Assembly (NCBI GenBank): GCA_049644305.1
Contig: JBARRQ010000008.1
Coordinates: 1 to 64,000 of the forward strand
Reading direction: 5' to 3'
Length of the DNA stretch: 64,000 nucleotides
Source of the DNA: AC-32 sp049644305
GTDB lineage: Bacteria > Actinomycetota > Thermoleophilia > Gaiellales > Gaiellaceae
Both the position numbers and the translations under genes were made by a program. Below are positions 54,709 through 62,856 of the stretch, in pieces. The number at the start of each line of letters is the position of its first letter. The stretch's first letter is position 1. The notes beneath the pieces were generated by a model. It searched no databases. It was not told where the DNA came from and was given only the letters and a program-made list of their open reading frames with translations.

Positions 54709-55395
54709 CTAGCGGCTCCAGGCACGAAGAAGCGTCGCGGCGGCGGCGAGATCGTCACAGACCGCGTCCGCCTCGAGAAGTGATTCACCGCTCCGTCCTG
54801 AGCGCAGCAGGATTGAGCGGACGCCCGCTGCGTGCGCGCTCCTGACGTCACGCGGCGTGTCGCCGATCTCGACAGTCGCCTCGGCCGGCCAGCCTCCCGC
54901 GCGCCCGCGGGCGAGCGCGATCAGGTCGGCCCGGTCCTCCGCGTCGCACCCGAACGCTCCCTGTCCTTCGGGGAAGAATCGCTCGAGCCCGAGGCGTGCC
55001 ATGCGTGCCCGCGCCATCGGCTCGGGGTTGCCCGTGAGGAGAGCAAGGCGAACGCCTGCCGCAGCGAGACGGGCAAGCGCCTCGTTTGCATAAGGAGCAG
55101 CCTCCCAGCCGCTCGTGTCGGCGTTGGCCAACAGCGTCGTGTAGCCGACGGCGAACCGGTTGCACCAATCGCTGAGACGCGCGTCGATCTCGTCATCGTC
55201 CAGCCCGGCGGCGCACAGCACCTGGCGAGCGATTCGCTTTGCCGTCTGGCCGGCGTGGTCGGTCCGCTCCACAGCGTCATCGGGCGGGTCGACGGCGAAG
55301 ACCTCGCGCAGAGAGGCCAGCATGACCGCGCTTGAGAGTGGATCGTGCGTCAGGAAAAGCGTGCCGTCGACGTCGAACAGCGCCAGCAGCGCCAT
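54709..55395 (-). CDS. HAD-superfamily phosphatase
   Basis: The 228-residue hydrolase opens LALFDVDGTLFLTHD (nucleophile Asp and acid Asp two residues on). It has the motif II Thr in LLTGNPE, the motif III Lys/Arg region and the motif IV acidic pair in EIGDTPRDVRSAHAAG. An α-helical cap (about residues 18-95) indicates a phosphoglycolate/β-phosphoglucomutase-like subgroup. ATG at 55395 overlaps the era stop by one base (TGATG). The substrate is unknown. Confidence 0.87.
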   Translation of the reverse strand: MALLALFDVDGTLFLTHDPLSSAVMLASLREVFAVDPPDDAVERTDHAGQTAKRIARQVLCAAGLDDDEIDARLSDWCNRFAVGYTTLLANADTSGWEAAPYANEALARLAAAGVRLALLTGNPEPMARARMARLGLERFFPEGQGAFGCDAEDRADLIALARGRAGGWPAEATVEIGDTPRDVRSAHAAGVRSILLRSGRSGESLLEADAVCDDLAAAATLLRAWSR

Positions 55396-56255
55396 CAAAT
55401 GCCGAGGCGCTCGAGCATCGCCTCGTCGCGGCGCCATTTCGGCCGCGATTTCACCTTCAGCTCGAGGAAGACCGGGTGGCCCAGCACCAGCTCGATCTCC
55501 GGCCGCGCGCGCGTTCCGATCTGCTTGACGATCGCGCCCCCCTTCCCGATCACGATCTGCTTCTGCGACTCGGTCTCGACGAAGAGCGTTGCGCGGACAA
55601 CCTTGTCGGTGAGCTCTTCAATCTCGACGGAGATCGCGTGCGGTAGCTCCTCGCGCGTCAGCTGAAGGGCCTTCTCGCGGACGAGCTCGGCGATCTGAAT
55701 CTCAGCTGAGAGGTCGGTGCTTTGCCCAGGGGGGTAGTAGGCCGGGCCCTCCCCGAGGAGGCCGAGGAGCTCCTCGCGGAGGCTGTCGACTCCGTCCCGG
55801 GTGATGGCGCTGACGGGATGGAGCGCGTGGAACTCTCCGAGTTGCGCTGCCCTTGCCATCTGCTCCGCGATGTGACCCGGCTTGAGGCGGTCGACCTTGT
55901 TCAGCGCGATCACGACGGGGACCCGCCGACCGAAGATCCGCCCCGCGATGAAGCGGTCGCCGGCACCGATGCGCTCGCGTGCGGAGAGGACGAAGAGGAT
56001 CGCCTCCACGTCGTCGAGCGACTCGTCGACCGTACGCTGCATGCGCTGGGTGAGGGGATCGCGGGGGCGTTGGAAGCCGGGCAGGTCGACGAGAGCGAGC
56101 TGATAATCGGTGCCGTTCGCAATTCCGACGACACGGTGTCGTGTGGTCTGCGGCTTGTCCGAGACGATCGCGACCTTGCCACCGCAGAGCGCATTCACGA
56201 GGGTCGACTTGCCCACATTCGGGCGCCCAACGACGGAGACGAATCCGCTCCTCAC
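55395..56255 (-). CDS. era: GTPase Era
   Basis: Essential GTPase for 16S rRNA maturation. The 286-residue protein has G1 GRPNVGKSTLVN, G2 region with the Thr in KPQTTRH, G3 DLPGF and G4 NKVD. The C-terminal KH domain is marked by VETESQKQIVIGKGGAIVKQIG. GTG at 56255 is chosen because it places G1 at the usual position; further in-frame codons upstream run into a hairpin. It lies among ybeY, cdd and HAD genes, a typical arrangement. Confidence 0.95.
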   Translation of the reverse strand: MRSGFVSVVGRPNVGKSTLVNALCGGKVAIVSDKPQTTRHRVVGIANGTDYQLALVDLPGFQRPRDPLTQRMQRTVDESLDDVEAILFVLSARERIGAGDRFIAGRIFGRRVPVVIALNKVDRLKPGHIAEQMARAAQLGEFHALHPVSAITRDGVDSLREELLGLLGEGPAYYPPGQSTDLSAEIQIAELVREKALQLTREELPHAISVEIEELTDKVVRATLFVETESQKQIVIGKGGAIVKQIGTRARPEIELVLGHPVFLELKVKSRPKWRRDEAMLERLGI

Positions 56256-56264
56256 CAGACCCCA

Positions 56265-56358
56265 CATCCCCCACCCAGGGTGGGGATGCCTGCCCACCGC
56301 CCTCGAGAGCCAGCGTACCCGTCATCGGCGCGCGGCACCGTGACGGCTTCGCGCCGAT
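56265..56358. other. two hairpins between cdd and era
   Basis: A 7-bp stem CATCCCC/GGGGATG (56265-56288) lies just upstream of the era start. A 9-bp stem ATCGGCGCG/CGCGCCGAT (56324-56332 with 56350-56358) lies downstream of the cdd stop. Neither is followed by a T-tract. They may separate cdd and era expression or stabilise mRNA. Confidence 0.4.
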
Positions 56359-56403
56359 TGTGTGAATTCTCGCCCTCGGTCCGCCCGTTACGCAGACCGG
56401 TCC

Positions 56404-56769
56404 TCAATCCAGCTCCCAGGTGTCCGGGAGCAGGTCGGCAGGCGAGTACGTGACGACCTCACCCGCGCGGTTGCGGAAGGTAACTCGATCGAGGCGAAAC
56501 TCGTACAACCACTGCCGGCAGCCGCCGCAGGGCGAAGCGGTAATGCCGATCGCCTCGAGATCACCCGGGCGGCAACCACCCACGACCGCGCGCGCAAGCG
56601 CCGCCCGCTCGGCGCAGATTCCGAGCGGGAACGCAGCGTTCTCGACGTTCACTCCCTCGAAGACCCTGCCATCACGCGCGCGGACGGCGGCCCCGACGAG
56701 GTAGTTCGAATACGGCGCGTAGGCGCGCCCGGCCACAGCGACAGCTCGCTCGTACAGATCCTCAGTCAC
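56404..56769 (-). CDS. cdd: cytidine deaminase
   Basis: The 121-residue homotetrameric-type enzyme deaminates cytidine and deoxycytidine to uridine and deoxyuridine. Zinc ligands C52, C81 and C84 (GICAERAAL and SPCGGC) and catalytic Glu54 are all present. GTG at 56769 overlaps the stop of the DgkA/PAP2 gene (GTGA). Its association with deoC fits a nucleoside-salvage group. Confidence 0.95.
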   Translation of the reverse strand: MTEDLYERAVAVAGRAYAPYSNYLVGAAVRARDGRVFEGVNVENAAFPLGICAERAALARAVVGGCRPGDLEAIGITASPCGGCRQWLYEFRLDRVTFRNRAGEVVTYSPADLLPDTWELD

Positions 56770-57482
56770 GAGAACAGCTGAAACACGGCCAGGGTGACGA
56801 GTGCGCCGAGGACGCCGCCGTAGCTGACCTCCAACGTCGAATGAATCCCGGACTCGATCCTCGTCTGCGCCACGAGCAACGCCATGATGAACGTCAGAGA
56901 CGAGATCAGGAAGCGATGCGGGTCGCCGACGATCAGCGTCGCCGCCATCCAACCTGCGAAGGCGACTGCGGCATGGCCTGACGGGAGCCCACCGCGCAAA
57001 GGCGTGCCCCGCCCGGTGTAGGCCTTCGCCGCGATCACGATGAAGATCGTGACGACCAATGCGATCAGGGTCAGCTGCGCGGGAGCGTCCCGCAGCCTGT
57101 CGAGCAGGCGGGAGCTGCGCCCCGCGATCTCGCCTGAGAAGACGAGATAGCCGATCGCGATCGCGTTGACTGTCGCGATCAAGACGGCTCCGGCGGCAAT
57201 GTCCTTCGCGAGCTTCGCGAGCGGATCGAACGAGGTCGTGGCGACGTCGATCGTGTGCTCGAGCGCCGAGTTGATCATCTCGGCGATGAAGACAAACGCA
57301 ATCGCGAGCAGGAGCGCGATCAGCTCGAGCTTCGAGACGCCGATCGCGAGGCCGGCGACAAGTACGATCGCCGCCGCCAGGAAGTGAAAGCGCATGTTTC
57401 GCTGGGTGCGGAGGACGTGGATGATCCCCTCGAAGGCGAAGTTGAAGCTCTCGAGCAAGGTCTGCGCCCGCCGGTGACTCAT
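56766..57482 (-). CDS. DgkA-like kinase fused to a PAP2 phosphatase domain
   Basis: The 238-residue membrane protein joins two domains. Residues ~1-115 are a DgkA/undecaprenol kinase (NFAFEGIIHVLRTQRNMRFH; EMINSALEHTIDV; DPLAKLAKDIAAGAVL). Residues ~130-238 are a PAP2 lipid phosphatase (AKAYTGRGTPLRGGLPSGH and TRIESGIHSTLEV). Kinase and phosphatase for lipid carriers act in opposite directions, so one chain might balance undecaprenol phosphate pools. ATG at 57482 overlaps the ybeY stop (ATGA). Both domains seem intact. Confidence 0.88.
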   Translation of the reverse strand: MSHRRAQTLLESFNFAFEGIIHVLRTQRNMRFHFLAAAIVLVAGLAIGVSKLELIALLLAIAFVFIAEMINSALEHTIDVATTSFDPLAKLAKDIAAGAVLIATVNAIAIGYLVFSGEIAGRSSRLLDRLRDAPAQLTLIALVVTIFIVIAAKAYTGRGTPLRGGLPSGHAAVAFAGWMAATLIVGDPHRFLISSLTFIMALLVAQTRIESGIHSTLEVSYGGVLGALVTLAVFQLFS

Positions 57483-57856
57483 TCGCTCCATCGAGCTTCC
57501 CGCTTCGCCATCTCCGCTCCGTGCTGGTACCCGAGTAGGTGCAGAAGCCCGTGCACGAGCGGTCCGCGCCAGGCGTTCCCGACTACGTCGGGGCAGAGAA
57601 TCGTGTCCCCGAGCTGGCGCGGAACTCCCTGGCCCAGGTCTTCTTGCGCGTCGATCGGGAACGAGAGCACGTCTGTCACCTCGTCAAGGCCGAGGTGATC
57701 TCGCTTCAGCATGCGCATCTCCTCAGGGCCCACGAAATACAGTCCGAGCTCGCCGTCTTCAACGCCTTCCTCCGCGAGGACGCGCCTCGCAAGCTCGACT
57801 GCTGCGTCCTCCTCGACTTCCAGGCCGCTGCGATTTGCCACCTCGATCGCGACCAT
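57479..57856 (-). CDS. ybeY: endoribonuclease YbeY
   Basis: A 125-residue zinc-dependent RNase in 16S rRNA processing. The hallmark HGLLHLLGYQHGAEM supplies three histidine ligands (family HGxLHLxGYDH; here Q replaces D). LKRDHLGLDEVTDVLSFP is the second conserved segment. ATG at 57856 follows the phoH stop by three bases, and the stop overlaps the DgkA/PAP2 start. Confidence 0.94.
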   Translation of the reverse strand: MVAIEVANRSGLEVEEDAAVELARRVLAEEGVEDGELGLYFVGPEEMRMLKRDHLGLDEVTDVLSFPIDAQEDLGQGVPRQLGDTILCPDVVGNAWRGPLVHGLLHLLGYQHGAEMAKREARWSE

Positions 57857-57859
57857 CCC

Positions 57860-58819
57860 TTACTGCCGGCGCTGCGTGCCCGTCTCCTCCGTGTGGAGCT
57901 TGTACGCCTCGACTATCCGCTGCACGAGCCGATGCCGAACGACGTCCTCGTGGCCGAAGCGGATGAAGGCGATCCCCTCGATCGAGCCCAGGATGTCCTG
58001 TACCTGGATCAGCCCGGATGCCTGCTCACGCGGAAGGTCGATCTGCGTCACGTCTCCGGTGACCACCACCTTCGAGCCAAAGCCAAGCCGCGTGAGGAAC
58101 ATCTGCATCTGCTCGGGGCTCGTGTTCTGCGCCTCGTCGAGGATGATGAACGAGTCGTTCAGCGTCCTGCCGCGCATGAAGGCGAGAGGCGCGACCTCGA
58201 TCGTGCCCTTTTCCATGTACGCCGCGAGGCGGTCGGGATCGAGCATGTCGTAGAGCGCGTCGTAGAGCGGACGCAGGTAAGGATCGACCTTCGCGAGCAT
58301 GTCGCCGGGAAGGAATCCGAGCCGCTCGCCCGCTTCGACTGCCGGGCGGGTGAGGATGATGCGGCCGACTTCGCGGTCCGAGAGCGAGGCGACGGCGAGC
58401 GCCATCGCGAGGTACGTCTTACCCGTGCCTGCGGGACCGATCGCAAACGTGACCGTGTGCCGCCGCATGGCGTCCACGTACCGCTTCTGGTTGAGGGTCT
58501 TCGGCGAGATCTTCTTGCCTCGATGCCGCCAGACGACGTCTTCGAAGACCTCGCGGAGATCCTCCGCCTGGTCCAGCGCGCTGAGCACTGCGTCGACGGT
58601 GCTCGGGTCGATCTCATGGCCCCCTTGGACGAGCTCGCCGAGCTCGTCAATCACGGCTCGCGCTTGTGCCACGTCGGGATCGGAGCCCTCGATTGTGAGG
58701 CGGTTGCCGCGGAGCAAGATCGTGCAGCGAAGACGATCTCGCAGCGCGTCGAGAACGCCATCGCCGACGGTCGCCAGCTCGGCGGCCACATCGTTGGAAA
58801 CCGACAGAACTTCCTGCAC
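57860..58819 (-). CDS. phoH: PhoH-family ATPase
   Basis: A 319-residue ATPase of the YbeZ/PhoH type, which partners YbeY in rRNA quality control. Walker A is GPAGTGKTYLAMALAV, Walker B region SFIILDEAQNTSPEQM, and TRPAVEAGERLGFLPGD and TGDVTQIDLP are diagnostic. An N-terminal KH-like region (about 1-90) precedes the ATPase. GTG at 58819 starts it, 81 bases after element E2. It is co-transcribed with ybeY. Confidence 0.94.
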   Translation of the reverse strand: MQEVLSVSNDVAAELATVGDGVLDALRDRLRCTILLRGNRLTIEGSDPDVAQARAVIDELGELVQGGHEIDPSTVDAVLSALDQAEDLREVFEDVVWRHRGKKISPKTLNQKRYVDAMRRHTVTFAIGPAGTGKTYLAMALAVASLSDREVGRIILTRPAVEAGERLGFLPGDMLAKVDPYLRPLYDALYDMLDPDRLAAYMEKGTIEVAPLAFMRGRTLNDSFIILDEAQNTSPEQMQMFLTRLGFGSKVVVTGDVTQIDLPREQASGLIQVQDILGSIEGIAFIRFGHEDVVRHRLVQRIVEAYKLHTEETGTQRRQ

Positions 58820-58871
58820 GGGGCCTCAGTGTAGGCGCTCGGCCGGGCCCCGACGCCTCCCACGCCGGTTC

Positions 58872-58959
58872 GCAAAATCGGCACGCTTTGGTGACCCACG
58901 CGTGCGTGTTTCGTCGTTACGCTCGCAGCGGGGAGGAGGCTGGGCGCGCCTTAAATAGG
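58872..58959. repeat. dispersed intergenic element E2
   Basis: It is the second copy of the element at 51325-51412, with 45 of 59 identities over 58901-58959 and weaker similarity over 58872-58900. It occupies the gap between the yqeY stop and the phoH start. The relation to the downstream gene is similar in both copies (same strand, in the short upstream gap). No open frame or known RNA family is recognised. Confidence 0.75.
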
Positions 58960-58985
58960 GCAGGTGCCCCGATCCGCGCCTGGGA

Positions 58986-59429
58986 CTAGGCGAGCTTCTC
59001 GCGGACGAGCTGGCTCACGACCGAGCCGTCGGCCCGGCCGGAGACCTGGGGCATCACATCCGCCATAACGCGCCCGAAGTCGCGCATGCTCGTCGCGCCG
59101 ACCTCGGCGATCGCGTCATCGACGATCTCCTCCAGATCGTCCTCGGAGAGCGGTTCGGGCATGAACTCCTCGAGCACGGCAAGCTCCCGCTCCTCGGCCT
59201 GCGCCTGCTCCTCGCGGCCACCGCTGCGGAAGGCTTCGGCCGCTTCGGTCCGGCGCTTGCGCTCACGCTGCAGAACCTGGAGCTCCTCGTCGTCGTGAAG
59301 CGGCCGCAGCAGCTCTTTCTCCGCGCTCCGGAGGCTGGCGAGGATGAGTCGCAGCGCGTTTCGGCGCTCCTCGTCCCTCGCCACCATCGATTGCTTGAGC
59401 TCGTCTTCCAACCGTGCGATCAGGGTCAT
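58986..59429 (-). CDS. yqeY: GatB/YqeY domain-containing protein
   Basis: A 147-residue protein of the YqeY family, related to the C-terminal tail domain of GatB. TLIARLEDELKQSMVARDEERRNALRLILASL and the C-terminal ATSMRDFGRVMADVMPQVSGRADGS are the family's conserved ends. ATG at 59429 overlaps the HIT-protein stop (ATGA). Its biological role is not established; a tRNA-related function is suspected from GatB. Confidence 0.93.
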   Translation of the reverse strand: MTLIARLEDELKQSMVARDEERRNALRLILASLRSAEKELLRPLHDDEELQVLQRERKRRTEAAEAFRSGGREEQAQAEERELAVLEEFMPEPLSEDDLEEIVDDAIAEVGATSMRDFGRVMADVMPQVSGRADGSVVSQLVREKLA

Positions 59430-59755
59430 CCGGCAAGCCCCCAGACGCGCCCGCCCAGTACGTGCCAGTGCAGATGGAAGATGGTCTGGCCCGCGCCCTC
59501 GCCGACGTTCACCACGACCCGGTAGTCGTCCAGGCCCGCGGTCTTTGCGGTTTCGGCTACGAACTCGAGCATCCGCTTCGCCTCCTCGGCCGGAAACTCC
59601 GGAACGTCCCGGAACGTGTCGACGTGGCGCTCGGGGATGACGAGTAGGTGCGTCTCGGCCTTGGGGTTGAGATCGCGAACCGCCACGAACCCGTCGGCGG
59701 CGTGGATGTGGTCGCCCTCGCGCGCGAGCTGGCAGAAGAGACAGTCCTCAGGCAG
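59426..59755 (-). CDS. HIT-family nucleotide hydrolase/transferase (HinT-like)
   Basis: A 109-residue protein with the HIT triad HLHWHVL near residues 94-100 and N-terminal zinc-like cysteines C5 and C8 (DCLFCQL). HIT proteins hydrolyse adenylated substrates such as AMP-amines. The conserved N-terminus coincides with a CTG at 59755 (reading M-PEDCLFC), which has GAGGAGG nine bases upstream. No ATG, GTG or TTG occurs in frame within 30 codons, so CTG is the best start. It overlaps the mtaB stop by 8 bases. Confidence 0.93.
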   Translation of the reverse strand: MPEDCLFCQLAREGDHIHAADGFVAVRDLNPKAETHLLVIPERHVDTFRDVPEFPAEEAKRMLEFVAETAKTAGLDDYRVVVNVGEGAGQTIFHLHWHVLGGRVWGLAG

Positions 59756-60938
59756 CGAGGATCCCCTCCTCCGAGACCGCCGTCGCGCGCACGCGGACGA
59801 GCTCGCCGATCTTGCCCCGCACGAGCCAGGGCGAGTAGTCGTCGCCATACCCCCGGCCGGGACGGTCGATGAGGACGACGTCCTCGGAGCCGACCTTCGA
59901 GCGCCAACGCGCGAAGCTCTGCCTCCGCGAGAGCTCGCGGAGGGTCTCGCTTCGCTCCCGCTTGGTCCCCACGGGAACCGTGTCCTCGGCCGCCGTCGAC
60001 GTCCCCGGCCGCGGCGAGTAAGGGAAAACGTGCACTTTCGAGAGGCCCGCAGCGACGACCAGGTCGAGCGTGCGACGGAAGGCCCGCCCGTCCTCGTCAG
60101 GAAAGCCGACGATCACGTCACTCGTCAGGTTGAAATCAGCGAGCGGTGCGAGGCGGCGCAGATAGGTGCGGCTGTCGTAGCTCCGGCCCATTGCGCGCAG
60201 GACGCGATCGTCTCCAGACTGCAGCGGGACGTGCAGGTGTCGCGCCACAGTCGGCGTCTCACGCAGCGCGCGGATGAGCTCTTCGTTGACATGGTTCACC
60301 TCGATCGACGAGAGACGTAGACGCACAAGGCCGGGCGTCGTTCCCGCCGCCCGAACGAGGCGCGCCAGCGAGTAGCCCGCTTCGCGGTCGCGATAGCAGC
60401 CGAGATTGATGCCGGTGAAGACGATCTCGCGGTGGCCTTGGGCGACTCGCCGTCGCACCTCCTCTAGAACGGCTTCGGCCCTCCGGCTTCGCGAAGGCCC
60501 GCGAACGAGCGGGATCACGCAGAAGGCGCACGAGAAGCTGCAGCCGTCCTGGACCTTCACGAACGCACGCACGCGCTCGAGCCTCGCGTCCGCCTGGACG
60601 CAGCCGATCGGGCCGACGTCCCGGGCGACGAAGGCGGGAGTCTCCTCGCTGCGCCGTGCCACGACGACCACGTTCTCGGGTAGCCCGGCGAACCCGTCTG
60701 CCGCCAGGTTCGCGCCGCACCCGGTCACGTACACGCGGGCGTGCGTGCGTGCGGCTCGGGCGGCGGCGTGTCGCGACTTCCGCACGGCTTCGTGGGTGAC
60801 GCAGCACGTGTTGACGACGGCGACCTCGCCCCCCTCGCGAAGCTCGGAGTGGCCGTCCGTGAGCAGGCGCTCGCGGATCGCCTGTGCATCGGCGTAAGAG
60901 ACCTTGCAGCCCAGGAAGCGGACAGAGAAACCCGCCAC
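59748..60938 (-). CDS. mtaB: tRNA t6A37 methylthiotransferase MtaB
   Basis: A 396-residue radical SAM enzyme that converts t6A37 to ms2t6A37 in tRNA. The N-terminal UPF0004 domain has the cluster cysteines of GCKVSYAD, NTCCVT and VTGCGAN. The radical SAM motif is CSFSCAFC (CxxxCxxC), followed by GINLGCY. The C-terminal TRAM-like domain (SEDVVLIDRPGRGYGDDYSPWLVRG) is present. GTG at 60938 is chosen as it opens with FSVRFLGCKVSYAD. It acts after the tsa genes found earlier in this window. The N-terminal frame beyond this is shadow. Confidence 0.93.
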   Translation of the reverse strand: MAGFSVRFLGCKVSYADAQAIRERLLTDGHSELREGGEVAVVNTCCVTHEAVRKSRHAAARAARTHARVYVTGCGANLAADGFAGLPENVVVVARRSEETPAFVARDVGPIGCVQADARLERVRAFVKVQDGCSFSCAFCVIPLVRGPSRSRRAEAVLEEVRRRVAQGHREIVFTGINLGCYRDREAGYSLARLVRAAGTTPGLVRLRLSSIEVNHVNEELIRALRETPTVARHLHVPLQSGDDRVLRAMGRSYDSRTYLRRLAPLADFNLTSDVIVGFPDEDGRAFRRTLDLVVAAGLSKVHVFPYSPRPGTSTAAEDTVPVGTKRERSETLRELSRRQSFARWRSKVGSEDVVLIDRPGRGYGDDYSPWLVRGKIGELVRVRATAVSEEGILAA

Positions 60939-60951
60939 GGCGCCCGGGACT

Positions 60952-61716
60952 CTACTCTTCGCGCCGAAACAGGTCGGCCGCCCAGCCTCCCTCGACTCGC
61001 CGTTCCACGTGCGTGCAACCAACCGGCGCCGGCCGCTCGGACTCGAGGTAGCCGGAGACGATCAGGCTGCGCGCCTGTAGCCGCCCGGAGAGCGCGTGCG
61101 CGAACGCAGCGGAGACATTGGCGACCACCACGTCCGAGGGCGGAAGCTCTTGCGAGAGCGCATCCCCGAGGCGAAGATCGATGGCGATGCGGTTCGCGTC
61201 CGCATTTCGGCGCGTGGCATCGAACGCCGCCCGGTCGTGGTCGATCGCGACAACAGGAGCGAAACCCATTCTGCAGGCGGCGATCGCGATCACGCCGGAG
61301 CCGCAGCCAACCTCGAGCAGGCTCCCGGGCTCGAGCTGCAGCAGGAGCTCGAGTGACAGCCTTGTCGTCGGATGCCCCCCGGTCCCGAAGGCACGGCCGG
61401 GGTCGATCACCACTACGCGCACATCGGGCGGAGGCCGCTCCCATGGCGGCCCGACCCAGAGGGCCCCGATCCGAACCGGACGGTGGAAATCCCGCCAGCG
61501 CCGCTCCCAGCCCGAGGCCACGTCGCGCGACGAGACGTCGCTGAAGGCGGCCCAGAGCCGTTCCTCGCCGCCGGCATCCGTGTAGGCCGCCAACTCGAGC
61601 CCGTCGGAGGTATCGCGCTCCTCGAAGCCCTCGGGGAAGAGCTCCAGCATGAGCGCCCGCGCGATCTCCGCACGCTCGGGCGGCACGACGGCGGCGACCC
61701 GACGAATCGAAGTCAG
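60952..61716 (-). CDS. prmA: ribosomal protein L11 methyltransferase PrmA
   Basis: PrmA trimethylates ribosomal protein L11. The 254-residue protein has the SAM motif LLEVGCGSGVIAIAAC and DPGRAFGTGGHPTTRLSLELL, which is diagnostic of PrmA, and VVVANVSA as motif IV. A CTG at 61716 overlapping the dnaJ stop (CTGA) gives an N-terminus TSIRRVAAVVPPERAEIAR with the family's first β-strand; a GTG at 61686 would cut it off. The start is thus uncertain. It lies between dnaJ and mtaB, as in many bacteria. Confidence 0.92.
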   Translation of the reverse strand: MTSIRRVAAVVPPERAEIARALMLELFPEGFEERDTSDGLELAAYTDAGGEERLWAAFSDVSSRDVASGWERRWRDFHRPVRIGALWVGPPWERPPPDVRVVVIDPGRAFGTGGHPTTRLSLELLLQLEPGSLLEVGCGSGVIAIAACRMGFAPVVAIDHDRAAFDATRRNADANRIAIDLRLGDALSQELPPSDVVVANVSAAFAHALSGRLQARSLIVSGYLESERPAPVGCTHVERRVEGGWAADLFRREE

Positions 61717-62831
61717 CGGAAGGCGCTCTTCAGCTTTTCGAAGAACCCCTCGTCCTGGCGGTACGTATCGTCGACGGCCTTGCTCTCGAACTCCTGGAGC
61801 AGACCACGCTGCTCCTCCGTCAAGCGGCGCGGAACCTGGACGTTGACGAGCACTCTCTGGTCTCCGCGCCCGAAGCCTTGGAGGACGGGCATCCCCCGGC
61901 CGCGCAGGACTCGGATCTCGCCGGGCTGCGTCCCGGGCTCGACCTCGAGGTCGATCTCGCCGTCGAGTGTCGCCACCTGCACCGTCGTCCCGAGCGCGGC
62001 CTGGGTCATCGTCAGGTCGATGGTCGAGAAGATGTCGTTTCCCTCTCGAACGAAGCGTGGATCGCGGCGGATCCGGATCTGGACGTAGGCATCACCCGAG
62101 CGGCCGCCCAGCGACCCGGCATGGCCCTCGCCGGCGAGCCGGATCTGTTGACCGTCGTGGATCCCGGGAGGGACCTCGACCGGGAGCTTCCGCTCCTCGA
62201 CGATCCGCCCGGAGCCCTCGCAGGCAGGGCACGGGTGCTCGATCACGCGCCCGGCGCCGCCGCAGCGCGGGCATGTCTGCGAGCGGACGAACTCTCCGAA
62301 CGCCGTCTGGGAGACGTGCTGCAGTCGTCCCGCGCCGGCGCAGGCCGGGCAGGTAACGGGCTCGGTCCCGGGCTCGGCGCCGCTGCCTCGACACGTCTCG
62401 CAAGCGACAGCCACGGGGAACGGAACCTCGCGGGTGATTCCGGTCGCCGCCTCCGCAAGCTCGATCTCGATCTGGGCGACAACGTCGCCGCCACGCGCTC
62501 GCCCGGGGCGGGCCGAAACGCCGAAGAGGTCGTCGCCGAAGAAGGCGGAGAAGAGGTCCGAGAGGCTGCCGAAATCGAAGCTCGTCGGCCGGAAACCGCC
62601 TCTGCGGAGGCCGGCGTGGCCGTATCGATCGTAGAGCTCCCTGGTCTCGGGCTTGGCGAGAACTTCATACGCCTCGACAACCTCGCGGAATCGGCCCTCT
62701 GCATCCGGCTCCTGCGAGACGTCGGGATGAAGGGTCCGGGCGAGCCGACGGAAGGCCTTCTTGATCTCGGTCTCGTCGGCCGTCGGCCGAATCCCGAGTA
62801 CTTCGTAGTAGTCCCGCTCGGTCGTCGCCAT
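61713..62831 (-). CDS. dnaJ: chaperone DnaJ
   Basis: The 372-residue co-chaperone has a J domain with HPD at residues 35-37, a short Gly/Phe region, the zinc-finger domain with four CxxCxGxG motifs (CETCRGSG, CPACAGAG, CPRCGGAG, CPACEGSG), and the C-terminal substrate-binding domains. ATG at 62831 is preferred to the TTG before it. It follows hrcA by 25 bases, and grpE and dnaK are not in this window, so this is an hrcA-dnaJ arrangement distinct from the dnaK operon. Confidence 0.95.
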   Translation of the reverse strand: MATTERDYYEVLGIRPTADETEIKKAFRRLARTLHPDVSQEPDAEGRFREVVEAYEVLAKPETRELYDRYGHAGLRRGGFRPTSFDFGSLSDLFSAFFGDDLFGVSARPGRARGGDVVAQIEIELAEAATGITREVPFPVAVACETCRGSGAEPGTEPVTCPACAGAGRLQHVSQTAFGEFVRSQTCPRCGGAGRVIEHPCPACEGSGRIVEERKLPVEVPPGIHDGQQIRLAGEGHAGSLGGRSGDAYVQIRIRRDPRFVREGNDIFSTIDLTMTQAALGTTVQVATLDGEIDLEVEPGTQPGEIRVLRGRGMPVLQGFGRGDQRVLVNVQVPRRLTEEQRGLLQEFESKAVDDTYRQDEGFFEKLKSAFR

Positions 62832-62856
62832 CAACTCACCAAGCGTAGCTCCGGGA

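Noticed and set aside
51325..58959. Elements E1 and E2 as a clear covarying ncRNA
   Set aside because: Both fold but the pairing registers shift between copies, so no unambiguous compensatory changes were found.
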